Assembly (NCBI GenBank): GCA_947652605.1
Contig: OX393581.1
Location: 13,830,640 to 13,894,639 of the forward strand
Length of the DNA stretch: 64,000 nt
Direction of reading: 5' to 3'
DNA from: Elmis aenea
Lineage: Eukaryota; Arthropoda; Insecta; Coleoptera; Elmidae
Of this stretch, positions 9,971-21,253 are shown in pieces. The translations under genes and the position numbers were made by a program. A model generated the notes under the pieces. The model had not been told where the DNA came from and ran no database searches. It saw only the letters and a program-made list of their open reading frames with translations. Within the stretch, counting starts at the first letter, position 1. Each line of letters starts with the position of its first letter.

Positions 9971-11861
9971 CACTAGCTAAAGCCCAAATTCTTAATAACC
10001 CATAAACAAATTTAAACTTGTAAGAAGTTTTAAATTGTCGATTTTTTACGCAAATGAAACGAAATCCATGGATTAAGCAATGGTAAAACACGTTGTAAAT
10101 TTGCTTATATGTATCTAAATCGAATAGATACTAAAAATGTTTATGATCAATTTGAAAGGACTATAATCGCCGGATTATTGGTGTATTGATAAATGTTGAC
10201 AATAAAATATTATAAAGATAAAAAAATAACTGTCATCTCTATAAAGCACAGCTAATTCTACGAAAAATTGTTGGGTTTCAACGGTATACTGAACCGCCAA
10301 ACCAGTTACGGTTATGGGAACTATTTACCTATATTTAATTCGTACATTAAGTTAAATGCTTAGTTCTATGTTAAATTGATCAAGTGATAAAAATTAATTC
10401 TCTTATTAAACTGGACTTGAATGAGTTTCAGTTTGTACTCTATTTGATGCAGTATACAATCTCTTAGTTTGTACTCATTAAGCACCCTTTGAAACAACTT
10501 TTACACACGCTTGATCTTAAACGACGTTCAATTGTTAAGGTTTAAAAATTTATTGTCTACTTAAATTATGACACCTTGTGGTGTAATTAATTTTCAGTTA
10601 TTATGCATAGTAATTCATGCATTATGTCGATGTAACAATTGTTTACGTGTTAATTTTGTTAAATCAACATAGTAATAGCGCCTGTTGTGTTTGCTTGAAA
10701 CGCTCGACAACAAAACAAAATACAATCGGCAATATTAGTTTTCGGATGCTCGTAATTTCGTCCTAATTATCTCGTTTGTTTCTGGCGTTAAAACTAAATA
10801 TATAATAGTCTTAATTTATGGGCATGCTCAGCTAAAACTGTATTAACTTAGAGCCCGTGTTTCTGAAACTCATTATAGTCTTCAGTTTAACTTAAACACT
10901 TAACCATGCAGCGACCTATGATTAAATCATTATTTAAACGTTAATAATTTCTTAACAGCTTTTCGGCTACTCACTTTATGATTATCATATATTTTAGTGC
11001 AATTATCTGAGCCAATTACCGCTTACTATAAACTTAATTACGTTCGAGATTATGGCGTTCGCCTAATGAACAAGACGTTGTAATATTGGATGAATACTAA
11101 ATATTTCAATATCGTTTTTGTCGGTAAAGGGCATTTAGTCGTTTTTGTTTTTATGTGCTTTCAAAGGCGACCAACGAAAGAAATCCAGATTTAAGCAGTC
11201 TTCAATTTTTAACCGCAGGAAAAGTAAAACGTTTATATTGATTTGTAACACTTTTTTAACCCAGTTTTTAAAACCCGTTTTTACACTATAAATAATTCTG
11301 CACGTAGTTTCATTCTAAATACTGTGCAAAGAATTTCTGGGCTTATTAAATATCTATTGGCTTTTTTAAAAGTTAAAATGAAGAGTGAGTTTGTGCCGAA
11401 CGCAATTTTGACCATTAATGTAATAAATAGTGATAAAAGTCAGTAAAGCTAATTTGATTGGTAATGTACGTAAAGAATTTTGCAGAGTTTTTTGTTATTA
11501 GTATTTTTAAGCTTAACCAATTTTTGGCAGTGTTGATGCGAAAATATTACTGTGAAATCAAAAATTGCCATCGGTTCATACCGGCCGGGTGTGGGAACTC
11601 ACCCCTTCCATCAGTGATCAGCCCAGTAGCGGAAATAAATCCATTTAACGCATTGTGTATGAGACCAAGTAACGTTCAATCAAATGCTAGAAGGATTTTT
11701 TTTTGAAACTTTGAAGTTAACTTAAGGATAATCTTAAATAAAACAGACTTCATTTTGGCCTAAAGTTGTTCCCGCGAACCGCATGGGTACTGAAATGGTG
11801 TTTCTTTTTAGTCGCAGTGATACGGTTTTTTAAAAGTAGGTAGTTTCCAGTGTACCTACTC
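9971..11861. other. Unique AT-rich non-coding stretch
   Basis: I see no coding signal. An 82-codon open frame at 11458-11706 is unremarkable. A GC-richer patch with an imperfect inverted repeat (GGGTG...CACCC) lies around 11587-11606. Confidence 0.3.
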
Positions 11862-12099
11862 TTTTTCTTCAGACATCATCAAGCAGGTTCCTTGCAGACC
11901 TTGCTTGCTTGCTCTTCATGATTCCAATTTTTTTTGGCCGCCCACTTTTTCTTCTTTGTAGAGGCACCTAGTTTCATATCTCTTTGGGCCATTGGTCTTC
12001 TTTGATCCGTTGGAGTAGTCTTTTAACTTCTATTGATTTTATTATATCTCTAAATCTCTATCCATTTGATCCTGTATATCTGTTTTATACATGGACCAT

Positions 12100-12596
12100 A
12101 CCGAGCTCGGTGATTGGTTGTATTAACAACCTAACTAGCAATCGGGAGGTCATGGATTCGAATCCCAGGGCCGCCTGTCATTGTAGAGGTTTCAGGTGGT
12201 TTCCTCTACAGCAGCTTTTCTCAAACTATGGGTCGCATAAATTTTTTATTGGGTCGCGAAACGGAACTGTTTTGATAAAAATACAAAAAAAAATTAAAAC
12301 AAAAAATAAAAATTTAAATTTCTGTTTTAAAATGCTTTAAAATGACATTTCTAAAGGTATTTTTTCAAAAAATGTCTTGTAGGGATGGAGACCTCTTCCC
12401 TATGGGTCGTACTCTCATCTAGAAAATTATTTGGGTCGCGTGTTTAAAAGTTTGAGCTCTACAGTTAAGGCAAATGCTGTGGCAGTACTTCCACCTATCC
12501 TTGCCCATCCTTGACTATCCACATCCTTAACCACTATCCTTGTACCACTAATGGCTGAAGAGGGGGTGCTCAATCCCCCTATAGCGGCCCTATCAT
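12100..12596 (+). mobile_element. tRNA-derived SINE
   Basis: An RNA polymerase III type-2 promoter is visible. The A-box-like AGCTCGGTGATTGG lies at 12104-12117 and the B-box GGATTCGAATCCC at 12154-12166, about 37 bp apart as in a tRNA. The body continues across the nested MITE and ends in a short (ATC)n tail at 12591-12598. Flanking 10-bp direct repeats (12090-12099, 12597-12606) sit inside LINE coding sequence, so this is an insertion and not a tRNA gene. Without the 245-bp MITE and its 8-bp duplication the SINE is about 244 bp. I do not recognise the family. Confidence 0.75.
12212..12456. mobile_element. 245-bp hAT MITE inside the SINE
   Basis: CTCTACAG occurs at 12204-12211 and 12457-12464, an exact 8-bp target duplication. 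The left end reads CAGCTTTTCTCAAACTATGG and the right end GTTTAAAAGTTTGAG. Both ends carry the GGGTCGC motif seen in the related element at 17239-17547. Some outer terminal bases are lost on the right. The interior is AT-rich and non-coding. Confidence 0.8.
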
Positions 12597-12955
12597 CATG
12601 GTCCATTCTTGTATATCTGCAGCATTGGCGCCTGTAATCCATATTCATTGCTTTGACTTTTTATTTCTTCTGTCGACTTAATTCCCGAAGTTCAGCCCCG
12701 TATGTAACCATTGCTTTGTAAGTTTTTGTTTTTGTGTTTTTCGTTCCCATACAAGGCTGTAGTATGCAGTATGTAGTTGTTCCATAACTGCTTTTTTTGG
12801 TCAGGTTTTGCGATAGTGTTGTCTAAATACAGAGGGTCATTTGGTCCATCTTCAACGATATATTTCGTTTTTAACGTATTTATTGTCGATTCCCAGCTGT
12901 TATATTCATCGTTTAATTTTCTTAACGTACAATCGAAGTCGTTTTATTTTTAAAT

Positions 12956-13831
12956 TCCTTTAATTCTATTCACCGTTACTTATTCTAGAACATTCAAGTT
13001 TTGTCAATAATTTGTTAAGCCAGTTGAAAATTACTTAGTCTAGGTATACTGCAATCAAGTACTTTAGTAGCTTTAGTGGATAAATATTTAACTAATAACT
13101 ATCTTATTAATCCCATAATCGCTTAGCAAGTAGTTGGCTTAGCGCGATATTAGATACCCACGAGGCACGACTCTCTAGAATAACTCGCAAATGCTCATGC
13201 AAATCAACCCGAGTACAAGATGTTGCTGAATTCCTGAATTCCTGGCGCAGTACCTTAAAATTTGTTGGTATTTATGGTTAACGACAACCAAGTGAATAAT
13301 ATCGACATATCGCTTTAGGATTTACGTATTCACGAGCGAGTCAGATTTGGGTTTGCCTTTCAAACGGGAAGATTTGTCATACGGCCGTAGTAATTCATAC
13401 TCAGACATACGTTTGCGAGTCTATTACGGATGTTTCACAGCTTGCGTTACAGCTTTTTGAAGTGAATTGTATGCGGTTAATAAATAGCCCGCGGAAAGCG
13501 AAACATTTCTCTTCTTGATCTGGAGGATTAAATGGTGCGAAGCTAACTCAACAAGGGATTGTAAATGTTGTTCGAATGATGTACGGTGCATGTAATATGG
13601 ATGTTTAATAAAAACAAAACACCTATCGTAATAATCGATTTATTTTTATAACTTCTACTACGCTAACAGTGTCACAGGACGTCTATGGTTCGTCGGTAGA
13701 AATGTTTAAATGTATCCTGGCGATACAACGCAAAGCTACAAGATTTGGAAGAAAAGCAGCGTTTTTTTGTTTCAGTTATGTAAATAAGAATAAGCGAATA
13801 TGTAGACTTTTGCAAAATTAATACTTACAAG
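12956..13831. other. Unique non-coding stretch with GC-richer core
   Basis: The part at 13130-13520 is less AT-rich than its neighbours and has no ORF or repeat end. It is a candidate conserved non-coding segment by composition only. Confidence 0.3.
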
Positions 13832-13985
13832 CAGGGACTGAGAACGGAACGAAAACGTTAAACGAAATTAACCGAAATTTATTTAAAAACGAAAACGAAA
13901 ACGAAATTATTATTTTTCGTTTAAGAACGAAAACGAAATAAATATTTTCCAAAACCGGTTTTAACCGGTTTTATCACTATTTAAA
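13832..13985. mobile_element. hAT-like left-end fragment
   Basis: The fragment begins CAGGGACTGAGAACGGAACG and continues with repeated ACGAAAACGAAA blocks, then AAAACCGGTTTTAACCGG. It resembles the style of the ACCGGTT-rich hAT element at 34335-34797. No matching right terminus or target duplication is found, so it is truncated. Confidence 0.45.
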
Positions 13986-14375
13986 TTTTATTTGTTAAAC
14001 ACAAACGCGAATTCACCTTCTATGCTGGGGAGATTCCACGAGGCAGTAAAAAATCTCACTTGAAATGAGTGAGCTTCACTTTTCTCCATATACAATTATA
14101 CATAATATGTTTTAACAATGTATTGTTTATACTTGCAGTTTCGTGTAACACAAGAAACGGTACAGATATTCTCTGTACACTTAATTGGATATATATTATT
14201 AATGTGTATGTTTTATTTGCGTTTATAGAGTTAATAAAAGTAAAATTTACTCTTACTTCGAAAAGAACTAATGTAAAAGAAGATTTATTGTCTGATCTGT
14301 TGCTAGTAAGATTGAATGGATTGTAAAAATGTATATTGTGCAGTAGGTACAAACTATTAAGTTAAAGTACCTATA
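13986..14375. other. Non-coding stretch
   Basis: Overlapping 85- and 98-codon open frames on opposite strands show no recognisable protein features. I see nothing else here. Confidence 0.3.
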
Positions 14376-14865
14376 CAGGGTGCCCATTTTTCTAACCTAC
14401 TGTATGGGTAACTCCGTTAATATTAGAGACACAGAAACGTTTAAATTAGCAAATCTGTGCAGAATTTAAAGAACAATCTGATGCCATTTTCAAATTTGAC
14501 CTACGTCATCAACTTTTTGAAATATTTTGAAAAAACTGAAAAAGGTCGATTTTGAATAATTCCGTAACCATATGAGTTAGAACCAAAATAAAAATTTGCT
14601 TTTATAGATGTTTTTACGTAGATTTCAAATATGTTAACGAAATTTTCATAGCACTCTCGATTTCCGAGTTATAGCACAAACTTGCATTTTTTTAAATGGT
14701 AGTCATAGTTGGCTATGGTCTTATTAAAAAGGTTATTTTTTTCTCGTTTCAATGATATAAGGGTTGTTATGCTTTACTTTTGTAGTTTTTCTTTAAATAA
14801 GCAAAAATCATTTTACATGTTCACTGCCTACTAATAGATGGGAGTTATCCTGTGTTGATGTTCTT
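14376..14865. mobile_element. One arm of a long-arm mariner-like element
   Basis: The left end is TA|CAGGGTGCCCATTTTTC at 14374. Internally the order is a 'GTTATAGCACAAACTTGC' block, then AAATGGTAGTC and AGTTGGCTATGG, and then ATATAAGGGTT. The same order recurs in the arms of the elements at 7218-9968 and 51926-53337. The opposite end is missing; the sequence passes into a PIF-like repeat near 14890. Confidence 0.6.
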
Positions 14866-14892
14866 TTTTTTTTCGATGTGACATTTAAGAGT

Positions 14893-15384
14893 CAGAGATA
14901 TAATCGAAATTCTTCTATTTACCAATTCGCGCATCCTTTCCAAGTAAAATGGTGCAAAGTTTGTGAAAATATCTTAAACGGTTAAGGAGAAAAATGAGAC
15001 CTCTGTGAAAGCGCCATGATGTGAGAAATTGTGGTATATCTGTGATAACTAAATCTTTGCGATTTTCAAAGGCGTTTAAAATTCGCTTTTTCTGGAGTTT
15101 CGTTTTTCGTGTATTTTCTGGAACCGATTAAAATATTTTCAAAAACTTTGCACAATTTTACCCGCGAAGATAAATAAAAAAATTTAGATTTAACCTCTGA
15201 CGGTTTCATGGCCAAGCGGATCCCAGAAATCACCTCTTTTTTTAAATTTTTCAGTTGTTTTTTTTTTCTCTGTAAATCATCAATGGCACTATTGTGCAAA
15301 ACTTTTATTTTTAATGTTCTTGATGCATTAAACACAGCCTTGATCAGATTTAAGCGACAATATATCGTGACCACCTCTCCCTTG
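14893..15384. mobile_element. PIF/Harbinger-like element, left-truncated copy
   Basis: The right end reads ATATATCGTGACCACC / TCTCCCTTG followed by TTA at 15385-15387. The interior has the family's inverted arms: a GTCAGAGATA...TTTACCAATTCGCGCATC block near 14895 and its reverse complement near 15180 (AACCTCTGACGGTTTCATGG). A complete relative is at 43321-43951. The left end is missing. Overlapping open frames at 15066-15374 and 15208-15441 are by-products of the inverted arms. Confidence 0.65.
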
Positions 15385-15387
15385 TTA

Positions 15388-17238
15388 GTTTGCTTGAATA
15401 AGATTGTGGATTATTTAAGGTTTTTGAAAAGATTGAAATAACAACGGTTTTTGGTTAAATTGAAAATCACTTCTAAACTTTATGAAAGAAGTTTCGAGAC
15501 AACCTTCTCTTCGTCATTAGCAATCTTACTTATTTACTTATCATGTGCTAGTTACGAAGGAAAGAGTGTTCAAACTGATTCTGCATTTCTGTATCCCTCA
15601 TAGAAACAGAAGTTTTAATTGAACTTTTTTATATTAAAAATTAATCACCCACTCAAATAATCCAAGCACATATTTAGCCTCTATGCTTAAGATAACTTTT
15701 TCTGTATAAATTTAGTTGTTAGCAAAAGGAAAAAACGAATTAACTAACTTAATCTGTATGCAAGTTGCTTTAAACGCATTCCAAAACTTAATTTACAATT
15801 AACATTTAGCGCCGTACATTCTTTAAAAAATTTGCATAGTTGTAACTCCTAAAACAGTTAAATTATTTTAAGTATTTCTCCATCGAAAGCGAGGACATCA
15901 TATTGGTACTAACCCTGAACAGTTTTTGCTAAAAATTGCTCATATTCTTGTAAATTCACTCTTCAAAATTAGTTTTTTACTTTAATCCATCACTTTTTAA
16001 ACGTTAATTAAATTCCTTAGTTTATAATTACCCTGATGATGCTTCTCTCAAAGCGAGCGAAACGTTAATTTGTTTCAAATTTTCAAAGCGTTTTCATTTT
16101 TAAAACGAAGACGCCTGGTTTTAAAAGAGAGCACTTTGATTACCTTATTGACGGTTCATAGCTGGGTGTAATTAAAACCGCTATTAAAATTCGCCATTAA
16201 CGATACTTTTTCTCTTTACAATATATGTTTTGTGCTTTTTGTATATGCCCTAGGTGGAATAGTTCCTTGAAATTGATAAACGTCTACATGATGTAAGACG
16301 AAGACATTTTGACTCTATCACGATAATTCATTTCAACCGAGAAATCAATGATAAATAATAATGTGTGTGTTTAGTGTCTGTTCTTCAAATGCCGGCAGCT
16401 GTCAAACAACATGTAATTTATTATGTTAATTTAGACACTATTTGTACTACTTTGCAAAACGTTTCTCAGTTAATAAAGTGCGATTCGCATTTAGACATTA
16501 AGTTTTGATTAAGAAATCGTGGATAAGATGTGCGGTAAAAATTAATAAACTTATATAACCGAACAGCAACGTGAATTACCGAAGATGATAAATCACTTAA
16601 CAACTAGTTGCCGTCCCCTGGAAGAATATACGTATGATTTATGGGATGGCATGGTAATGGTACGGTTCCCAGCTAGCACAATTACAGCTAAAGAATGGCT
16701 AATGAAGATTTGTAACGGTTAATTGCGAAATCATTACGTTTTGTTACATCTTGCAAGAGCATATTTTTAAAATTCCTGCTGGTATTTTATATTTTTATGC
16801 CTCTGCAGCACAAATATTAAAAAATGCATATATAACTAGCAAAATTCTTTGATATTGTATTGAGAGAAACATTTTTAAAATGCTTAACAAAGCTTTTTAA
16901 GTCTATTTATTGTATGAATAAATTAATCTCACTAGAATAGTGATATTAAACTACAAATTGTAGTATTGAATAAAGTAAAGCCCGCAGTGTCATCAGGCAA
17001 AATTAAAAAAAAAGTACCTCACACAAAAGTGGCCGGAGACCATCATTGGGTATTTGAGCTTTTAAGGGCGCCGTCTTTAAACTCTCGTTGCTGTGGTGGA
17101 CTTTCACAAACGCCAGCCTAGGTTTTTTAATAAAATATGTTGTCATAACATGACTTGAGGGTGACATTTGGGCTCCAGTGTATCTTCCATTGGAGTAACA
17201 TCGCTATAGAAATTACTAGAATCTAGTTTGCTGTAAAG
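15388..17238. other. Unique non-coding stretch
   Basis: Mostly AT-rich, with GC-richer patches at 16380-16680 and 17000-17130. A ribozyme-like motif at 16031 is described separately. I see no coding signal. Confidence 0.3.
16031..16075 (+). other. Hammerhead-like CTGATGA...GAAAC motif
   Basis: The sequence has CTGATGA, then a short segment able to form a 3-bp stem (GCT with AGC), then GAAACGTTAATT. This spacing recalls the hammerhead ribozymes and CTGATGA-stem-GAAACGT tails reported for Penelope-like retroelements. Helix II is short with a bulged T, and I cannot define helices I and III, so it may be a decayed remnant or chance. Confidence 0.2.
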
Positions 17239-17547
17239 CGCTTCTTAAACTTTTTTCATTCATGACCCCATTTTTCATCACGAGATTTTTCGCGACCCCA
17301 TGTATTAACTATGAAATCAAACATACAAATAAACACATAAATAATTTATTTTTTTGTTGAACAATATACTTGCCTATAAAAAAATGAGTTATATTATTTG
17401 TCAGTTGTAAAGTAGTTTTAGGATTTGTTTCAAGTACAAAAAAAAAAAACAAAATAAAATTCAAGTGTTTGAATTTAATTTTCGCAACCCCAGCATTTCG
17501 CTTTGTGACACCATTTGGGGTCGCGACCCATAGTTTAAGAAGCGCTG
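17239..17547. mobile_element. 309-bp hAT MITE
   Basis: CTGTAAAG lies at 17231-17238 and 17548-17555, an exact 8-bp target duplication. Inverted ends are CGCTTCTTAAAC on the left and GTTTAAGAAGCGCTG on the right; about three terminal bases are lost on the left. Subterminal GACCCCA and GGGGTCGCGACCC motifs relate it to the MITE at 12212-12456. It is non-coding. Confidence 0.8.
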
Positions 17548-17555
17548 CTGTAAAG

Positions 17556-17967
17556 CAATAAAATAAACTAGCTATTAATGGAGTTGCGCGTTATTGACAT
17601 TGTGAGAATCGAGTCAGAACAAAAAAAAAACAAAATAAATTAAGTAATTGTATGTATTTTATTCTTCAAGCTTTCGCGGACTTTGTCCATGTTACAATCT
17701 TCGTTCCCGACTTTGGCTCTTCTTCTTTAGTTACGTATTGACGTTCGGCTATCTTTTTGAAAAAGACCAAGACAATATGGTCAAAATGTCAACACGTAAC
17801 CAAAGAACATGCAGTTCCAAACCCGTTAACGAAGATTGCAACATTGCACTATTTGTTCTTGTAAGAGAGAATAGGGTTTGACGGATTCAATGATAGGATC
17901 GAGTTTCAATCCCAAATATTAAAGTTTAAAACTGTTTAATTTAAATCTTTCAATGTTTATTTTGTAT
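17556..17967. other. Unique stretch with imperfect inverted repeat
   Basis: GTTACGTATTGACGTT at 17730-17745 is the imperfect reverse complement of AAAATGTCAACACGTAAC at 17783-17800. Between them GACC...GGTC can form a small stem next to AAAATGTC. This may be a decayed version of the stem-GAAACGTC motif seen near 16050. A 77-codon frame at 17648-17881 covers it but shows no protein features. Confidence 0.35.
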
Positions 17968-18951
17968 TGTCGCGGGTAATTATGAAAATCTCCCAAACTG
18001 TCGGAGTAAAAGCTCCAACAAACACTTACTTACACAGTAAATAAGACACTCGCTTGGCTATATTTATATTTATAAACAACAAACGCTGCTATTACACTTA
18101 TATTCACAATAATGCTCACAGAGCACGCGGCGCAACTCAACCAGTGTCCAAATTCAACTCACACAGTTGCCAAACTCAACTCAACCAGTTGCCAAACGCA
18201 ACTCAAACAGTAGCCAAACGCAACTTAAACAGCTGCCAAATGCATCTCAAACAGTTGCCAAACGCAACTTAAACAGCTGCCAAATGCAACTCAAACAGTT
18301 GCCAAACGCAACTTAAACGGTTGCCAAATGCAACTCAAACGGTTGCCAAACGCAACTCAAACGGTTGCCAAACGCAACTCAACCAGTTGCCAAACGCAAC
18401 TCAAACAGTTGCCAAACGCAACTTAAACAGCTGCCAAATGCAACTCAAACAGTTGCCAAACGCAACTTAAACGGTTGCCAAATGCAACTCAAACGGTTGC
18501 CAAATGCAACTCAAACGGTTGCCAAACGCAACCCAAACAGCTGCCAAACGCAACCCAAAGAGTTGCCAAACGCAACTTAACAACTTGGTTCGATTTTAAC
18601 AGTTGAACAAACGCACTTACGAACAAAGGCCGTACGGGGGCCGTTGAAGAAGCAAGTCCAGACCGCGATGTCTGCCCATCAGCAAGTTCAATCTTAGGGT
18701 TTTCGCAAAACCACCCTCTTGCTGAATTCCCTCAGCGTTACAAAACTCGGGTGGTAAATTTCTTCCAAAGCGTAGGAAAGTTCAATGACATCAAAAAGTC
18801 CTCTTACAGTTCTAAAACAATAGCTGGACAGTTTAATTCCACCAATAAAGTCATCTACACTTTAACTACAATAGCACGCACTTTTTTCTTAGCTCGTCCG
18901 GCCAAACTTAGCACTCTAGGAGGTTTATTATGGGCCCAATTCCTCCCGACA
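17968..18951. mobile_element. LTR-like unit (possible solo LTR)
   Basis: The unit begins TGTCGCGGGTAATT and ends ATTCCTCCCGACA, giving TGTCG...CGACA inverted ends of the TG...CA type used by LTR retrotransposons. AATAAA occurs at about 18843, and TATA-like runs lie near 18060. There is no open frame of note and no second LTR nearby, which would make it a solo LTR. No clear 4-6 bp target duplication flanks it, so the assignment is tentative. The 22-bp minisatellite at 18132-18586 lies inside. Confidence 0.4.
18132..18586. repeat. 22-bp minisatellite, about 21 units
   Basis: The consensus unit is GCCAAACGCAACTCAAACAG plus TT. Variants alternate CGCAACT/TGCAACT, CTCAAA/CTTAAA and CAGTT/CAGCT/CGGTT in recognisable higher-order groups (for example two similar runs of six units near 18192 and 18390). 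Within a unit GCAACT and AGTTGC are inverted around CAAAC, so each unit could form a 6-bp hairpin. As 22 is not divisible by three, long open frames through the array (18054-18272, 18365-18580) are a by-product. Confidence 0.95.
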
Positions 18952-21253
18952 TCTCTAATAACTAAATACCAACATTCGTTTAAGAAATAAATTTACAATA
19001 ATACAGATGTGACGGTATTTCGTTATCAAATTTTTTCTTGGAATGTGTCAGAAACTGTGCAATTTTTTTTTGAGAGAATATTAAACTAAAATAAAAATAT
19101 ACGAAGAGAGAATCGATTTTATTCCAGTCCAGAAATAACCCAATACAGAAATGTTCTATAATACAAAATTAATTATTATGCCGTAATTTTTAAATTTCAG
19201 GTAACATTATCGTTTTCCTAGAGTCTTGGAGCAATAGGTTGGCGTTTTTTTTTTGTGGGGAAATCACGAAACCAAAAAAAATTGAACCATTTTTCTTTCT
19301 GGACCCAAACATGAAGCATATAGCTTTTCCATGATTTAAAAATTTCAGTTAATCGAGCTTAAGTAAAAAGCACATTTATACAGAAATAAAAACCTTTTTA
19401 TTTTATCATTTTCTGCCAGTTTTTGCCACACATTTTATGAGGCAATTAAAAATAAAAGACGTATTTACTCAAAGAGCAGGTTTTTATCGCTAACTTTCTC
19501 CTCGAAGGGCCTTATCCACTTCACCCGACGCTAATGTGCTTAACTTAATCTAAACTAACGCTTTTTTCGGATTTCAATTCCTGGTTTTTAATTTGTTTTG
19601 AATGGTTTTATAAAACTGAATAAATCCTTTATTATTCTCTCGAACAGAAAACTACTGGAAGTTATGGAACTTCATGATTTTAATTTGTTGCAAGCGCTCA
19701 AGTCCACAGAAATTTTTCTCTACAGCTTTTTACATCTATATAGTGCTTGTTTCACGATGTAATTAATTCTTACATACATAATTCTTTTTGTCCATTTTTG
19801 CTGCACTAGAACTGTTTTGCAATCGAAATCCTTGACATGCTTATACCTTATAAAGTGAAGCAGTTTATAATTGAGCTGTTTATTTATTGTATTACCCGTT
19901 CTGATTTCAAAAATATTGTTTCTGCCTGGGTGTGCTTTGAATATGGCGAATTGAAGTGGTACTTGGCGTCATTTAAATATCTGGACCTGCAAAATACAAT
20001 CGAAAGGATTAAATGTCAAATATTTCATGCAGTTTGTTGTGTGTGAACGTCCCCAAACCATTTCTTTTTATATTGCGCTTCGATCATTACAACTAATCTC
20101 GTTAAAAAGTTACTGGAAGAAGATGTTTCCTCCGTTAATCCACGGACAAGTTAAAAACGGAGCGGGGCACGTGATAATCGCCTCTGACAACCGAGTAACC
20201 AGCCACTTTAGTTGAAAAAGCGAGCCATGGACGCGTTATACATTGTACACCCACGGCGGATTGTTTTGATGAACGGTGTGACGTGAACACATGAGGACAT
20301 GCGTCATATCTCGGAACAAGGCGCACATATTAAAGTAATTTAACCAAAGCTGTAAACGTTTCGTAAATAATGGCAACAGTACGTGGGATTTACATTGGGT
20401 TTTATGTATTTAGTCTTGTTTTTTTTTCTCTCGTCTAACTTACTTAGTTGTCTGTTAAAAGATGTGTATGTTAAATATATTTTAGTTATTTTCTCTGCTC
20501 AGCGTAGTTGTATTATTTTTGGGCTGGATACAGAAGCGATTTTGTCTTGTTAAGATTTATAGTACAGTTTCAGGTTTTGTTTATAAAAAGTGAGTTAAAT
20601 TGGTTTCTATGCTGCCTCAGGCTGTGCATGGACCAAGTCGTAGGAGTAATTTGGCCTACCATCATGTTAAAGTTAACATGAATTGTATTCAATCATGTTT
20701 AGATGTTTGTTTATGTAGCTTACAGAATAAATATAGCCTACACTACTGTTAAAAATCGAAAAAAAATAAACGTTTTGCTCAATTTTTTTTTTATAGTTTG
20801 ACTTATTTTGTATAGGATAACTTAACTGTGTTATTATTTATTGGAATTGAATAGTTCTTAAAACTGAGAAATTTCAGTACCTACTATTAAAAGCCCAGTA
20901 ATGTATATTTATAAAGGAAAACAAAAAAAATTAAACCCCTTTTTGGGATTAACTAATCTGTTTGTCAAGAGTTACACAGTTCAAACAATTATTTGATTTA
21001 ACAATTAACGTTTTTAAAGAGCCTTTTAGTGAAACAAAACTGGTTCTAAATCATTTTTATTTTATTTTCATCAAATAGGCGGTTTGTTTTTCACATTTTA
21101 AACATCATTTATCTGGCTTACTTAACAAGCCATTTGTATTTTTTCACGCGGTCAATTTTTTTTACTTAAAATTGAATTTGTTGCTATATTAAACGTTAAT
21201 TGTAAATGTTTTAAAGGAACAAAAGTTGTTAATTATGGCTAAGTGATCGTCTT
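18952..21253. other. Unique non-coding stretch
   Basis: Mostly AT-rich. A GC-richer block lies at 20040-20340. The 69-codon frame at 19837-20046 has a fairly protein-like composition but no recognisable domain, splice context or homologue that I can name. A weak juxtaposed splice motif (TTTCAG|GTAACA) is at 19195-19206. Confidence 0.3.

Larger units (their letters stand above)
11862..12955 (-). pseudogene. LINE C-terminal half, split by a SINE
   Basis: On the minus strand, 12955-12597 reads LRKLNDEYNSWESTINT and, after frame slips, YKAMVTYGAELRELSRQ, then KAMNMDYRRQCCRYTRMDH. The reading resumes on the other side of the SINE at 12099 with FRDIIKSIEVKRLLQRIKE and QWPKEI, then GRPKK and KQARSARNLLDDV at about 11870. 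This is the RT thumb and C-terminal domain order of insect LINEs (KAM..YG.E.WEL, MDY.RR..R, G.RM..D.WPK, GRPK). Stops and frameshifts are common. The insertion of the SINE at TRMDH is marked by a 10-bp duplication with one mismatch (CATGGACCAT / CATGGTCCAT). Confidence 0.85.

Noticed and set aside
12154..12166. tRNA gene suggested by the GGATTCGAATCCC B-box
   Set aside because: No acceptor stem or complete cloverleaf can be paired, and the segment is flanked by 10-bp direct repeats inside LINE coding sequence. It is the head of a SINE.
12427..12648. 73-codon minus-strand open frame
   Set aside because: It crosses the hAT MITE, SINE and LINE junctions; it is a chance fusion of three mobile elements, not a gene.
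18054..18580. Repetitive protein encoded by the minisatellite
   Set aside because: A 22-bp unit shifts frame each repeat, so all frames stay open by construction; no start context or flanking coding sequence supports a protein.
18132..18586. CRISPR-like array of 22-bp repeats
   Set aside because: The units are directly adjacent with no unique spacers, and the genome is animal. It is a minisatellite.
19837..20046. 69-codon open frame with protein-like composition
   Set aside because: No domain, splice signals or neighbours support it; its length is not unusual for this amount of DNA.
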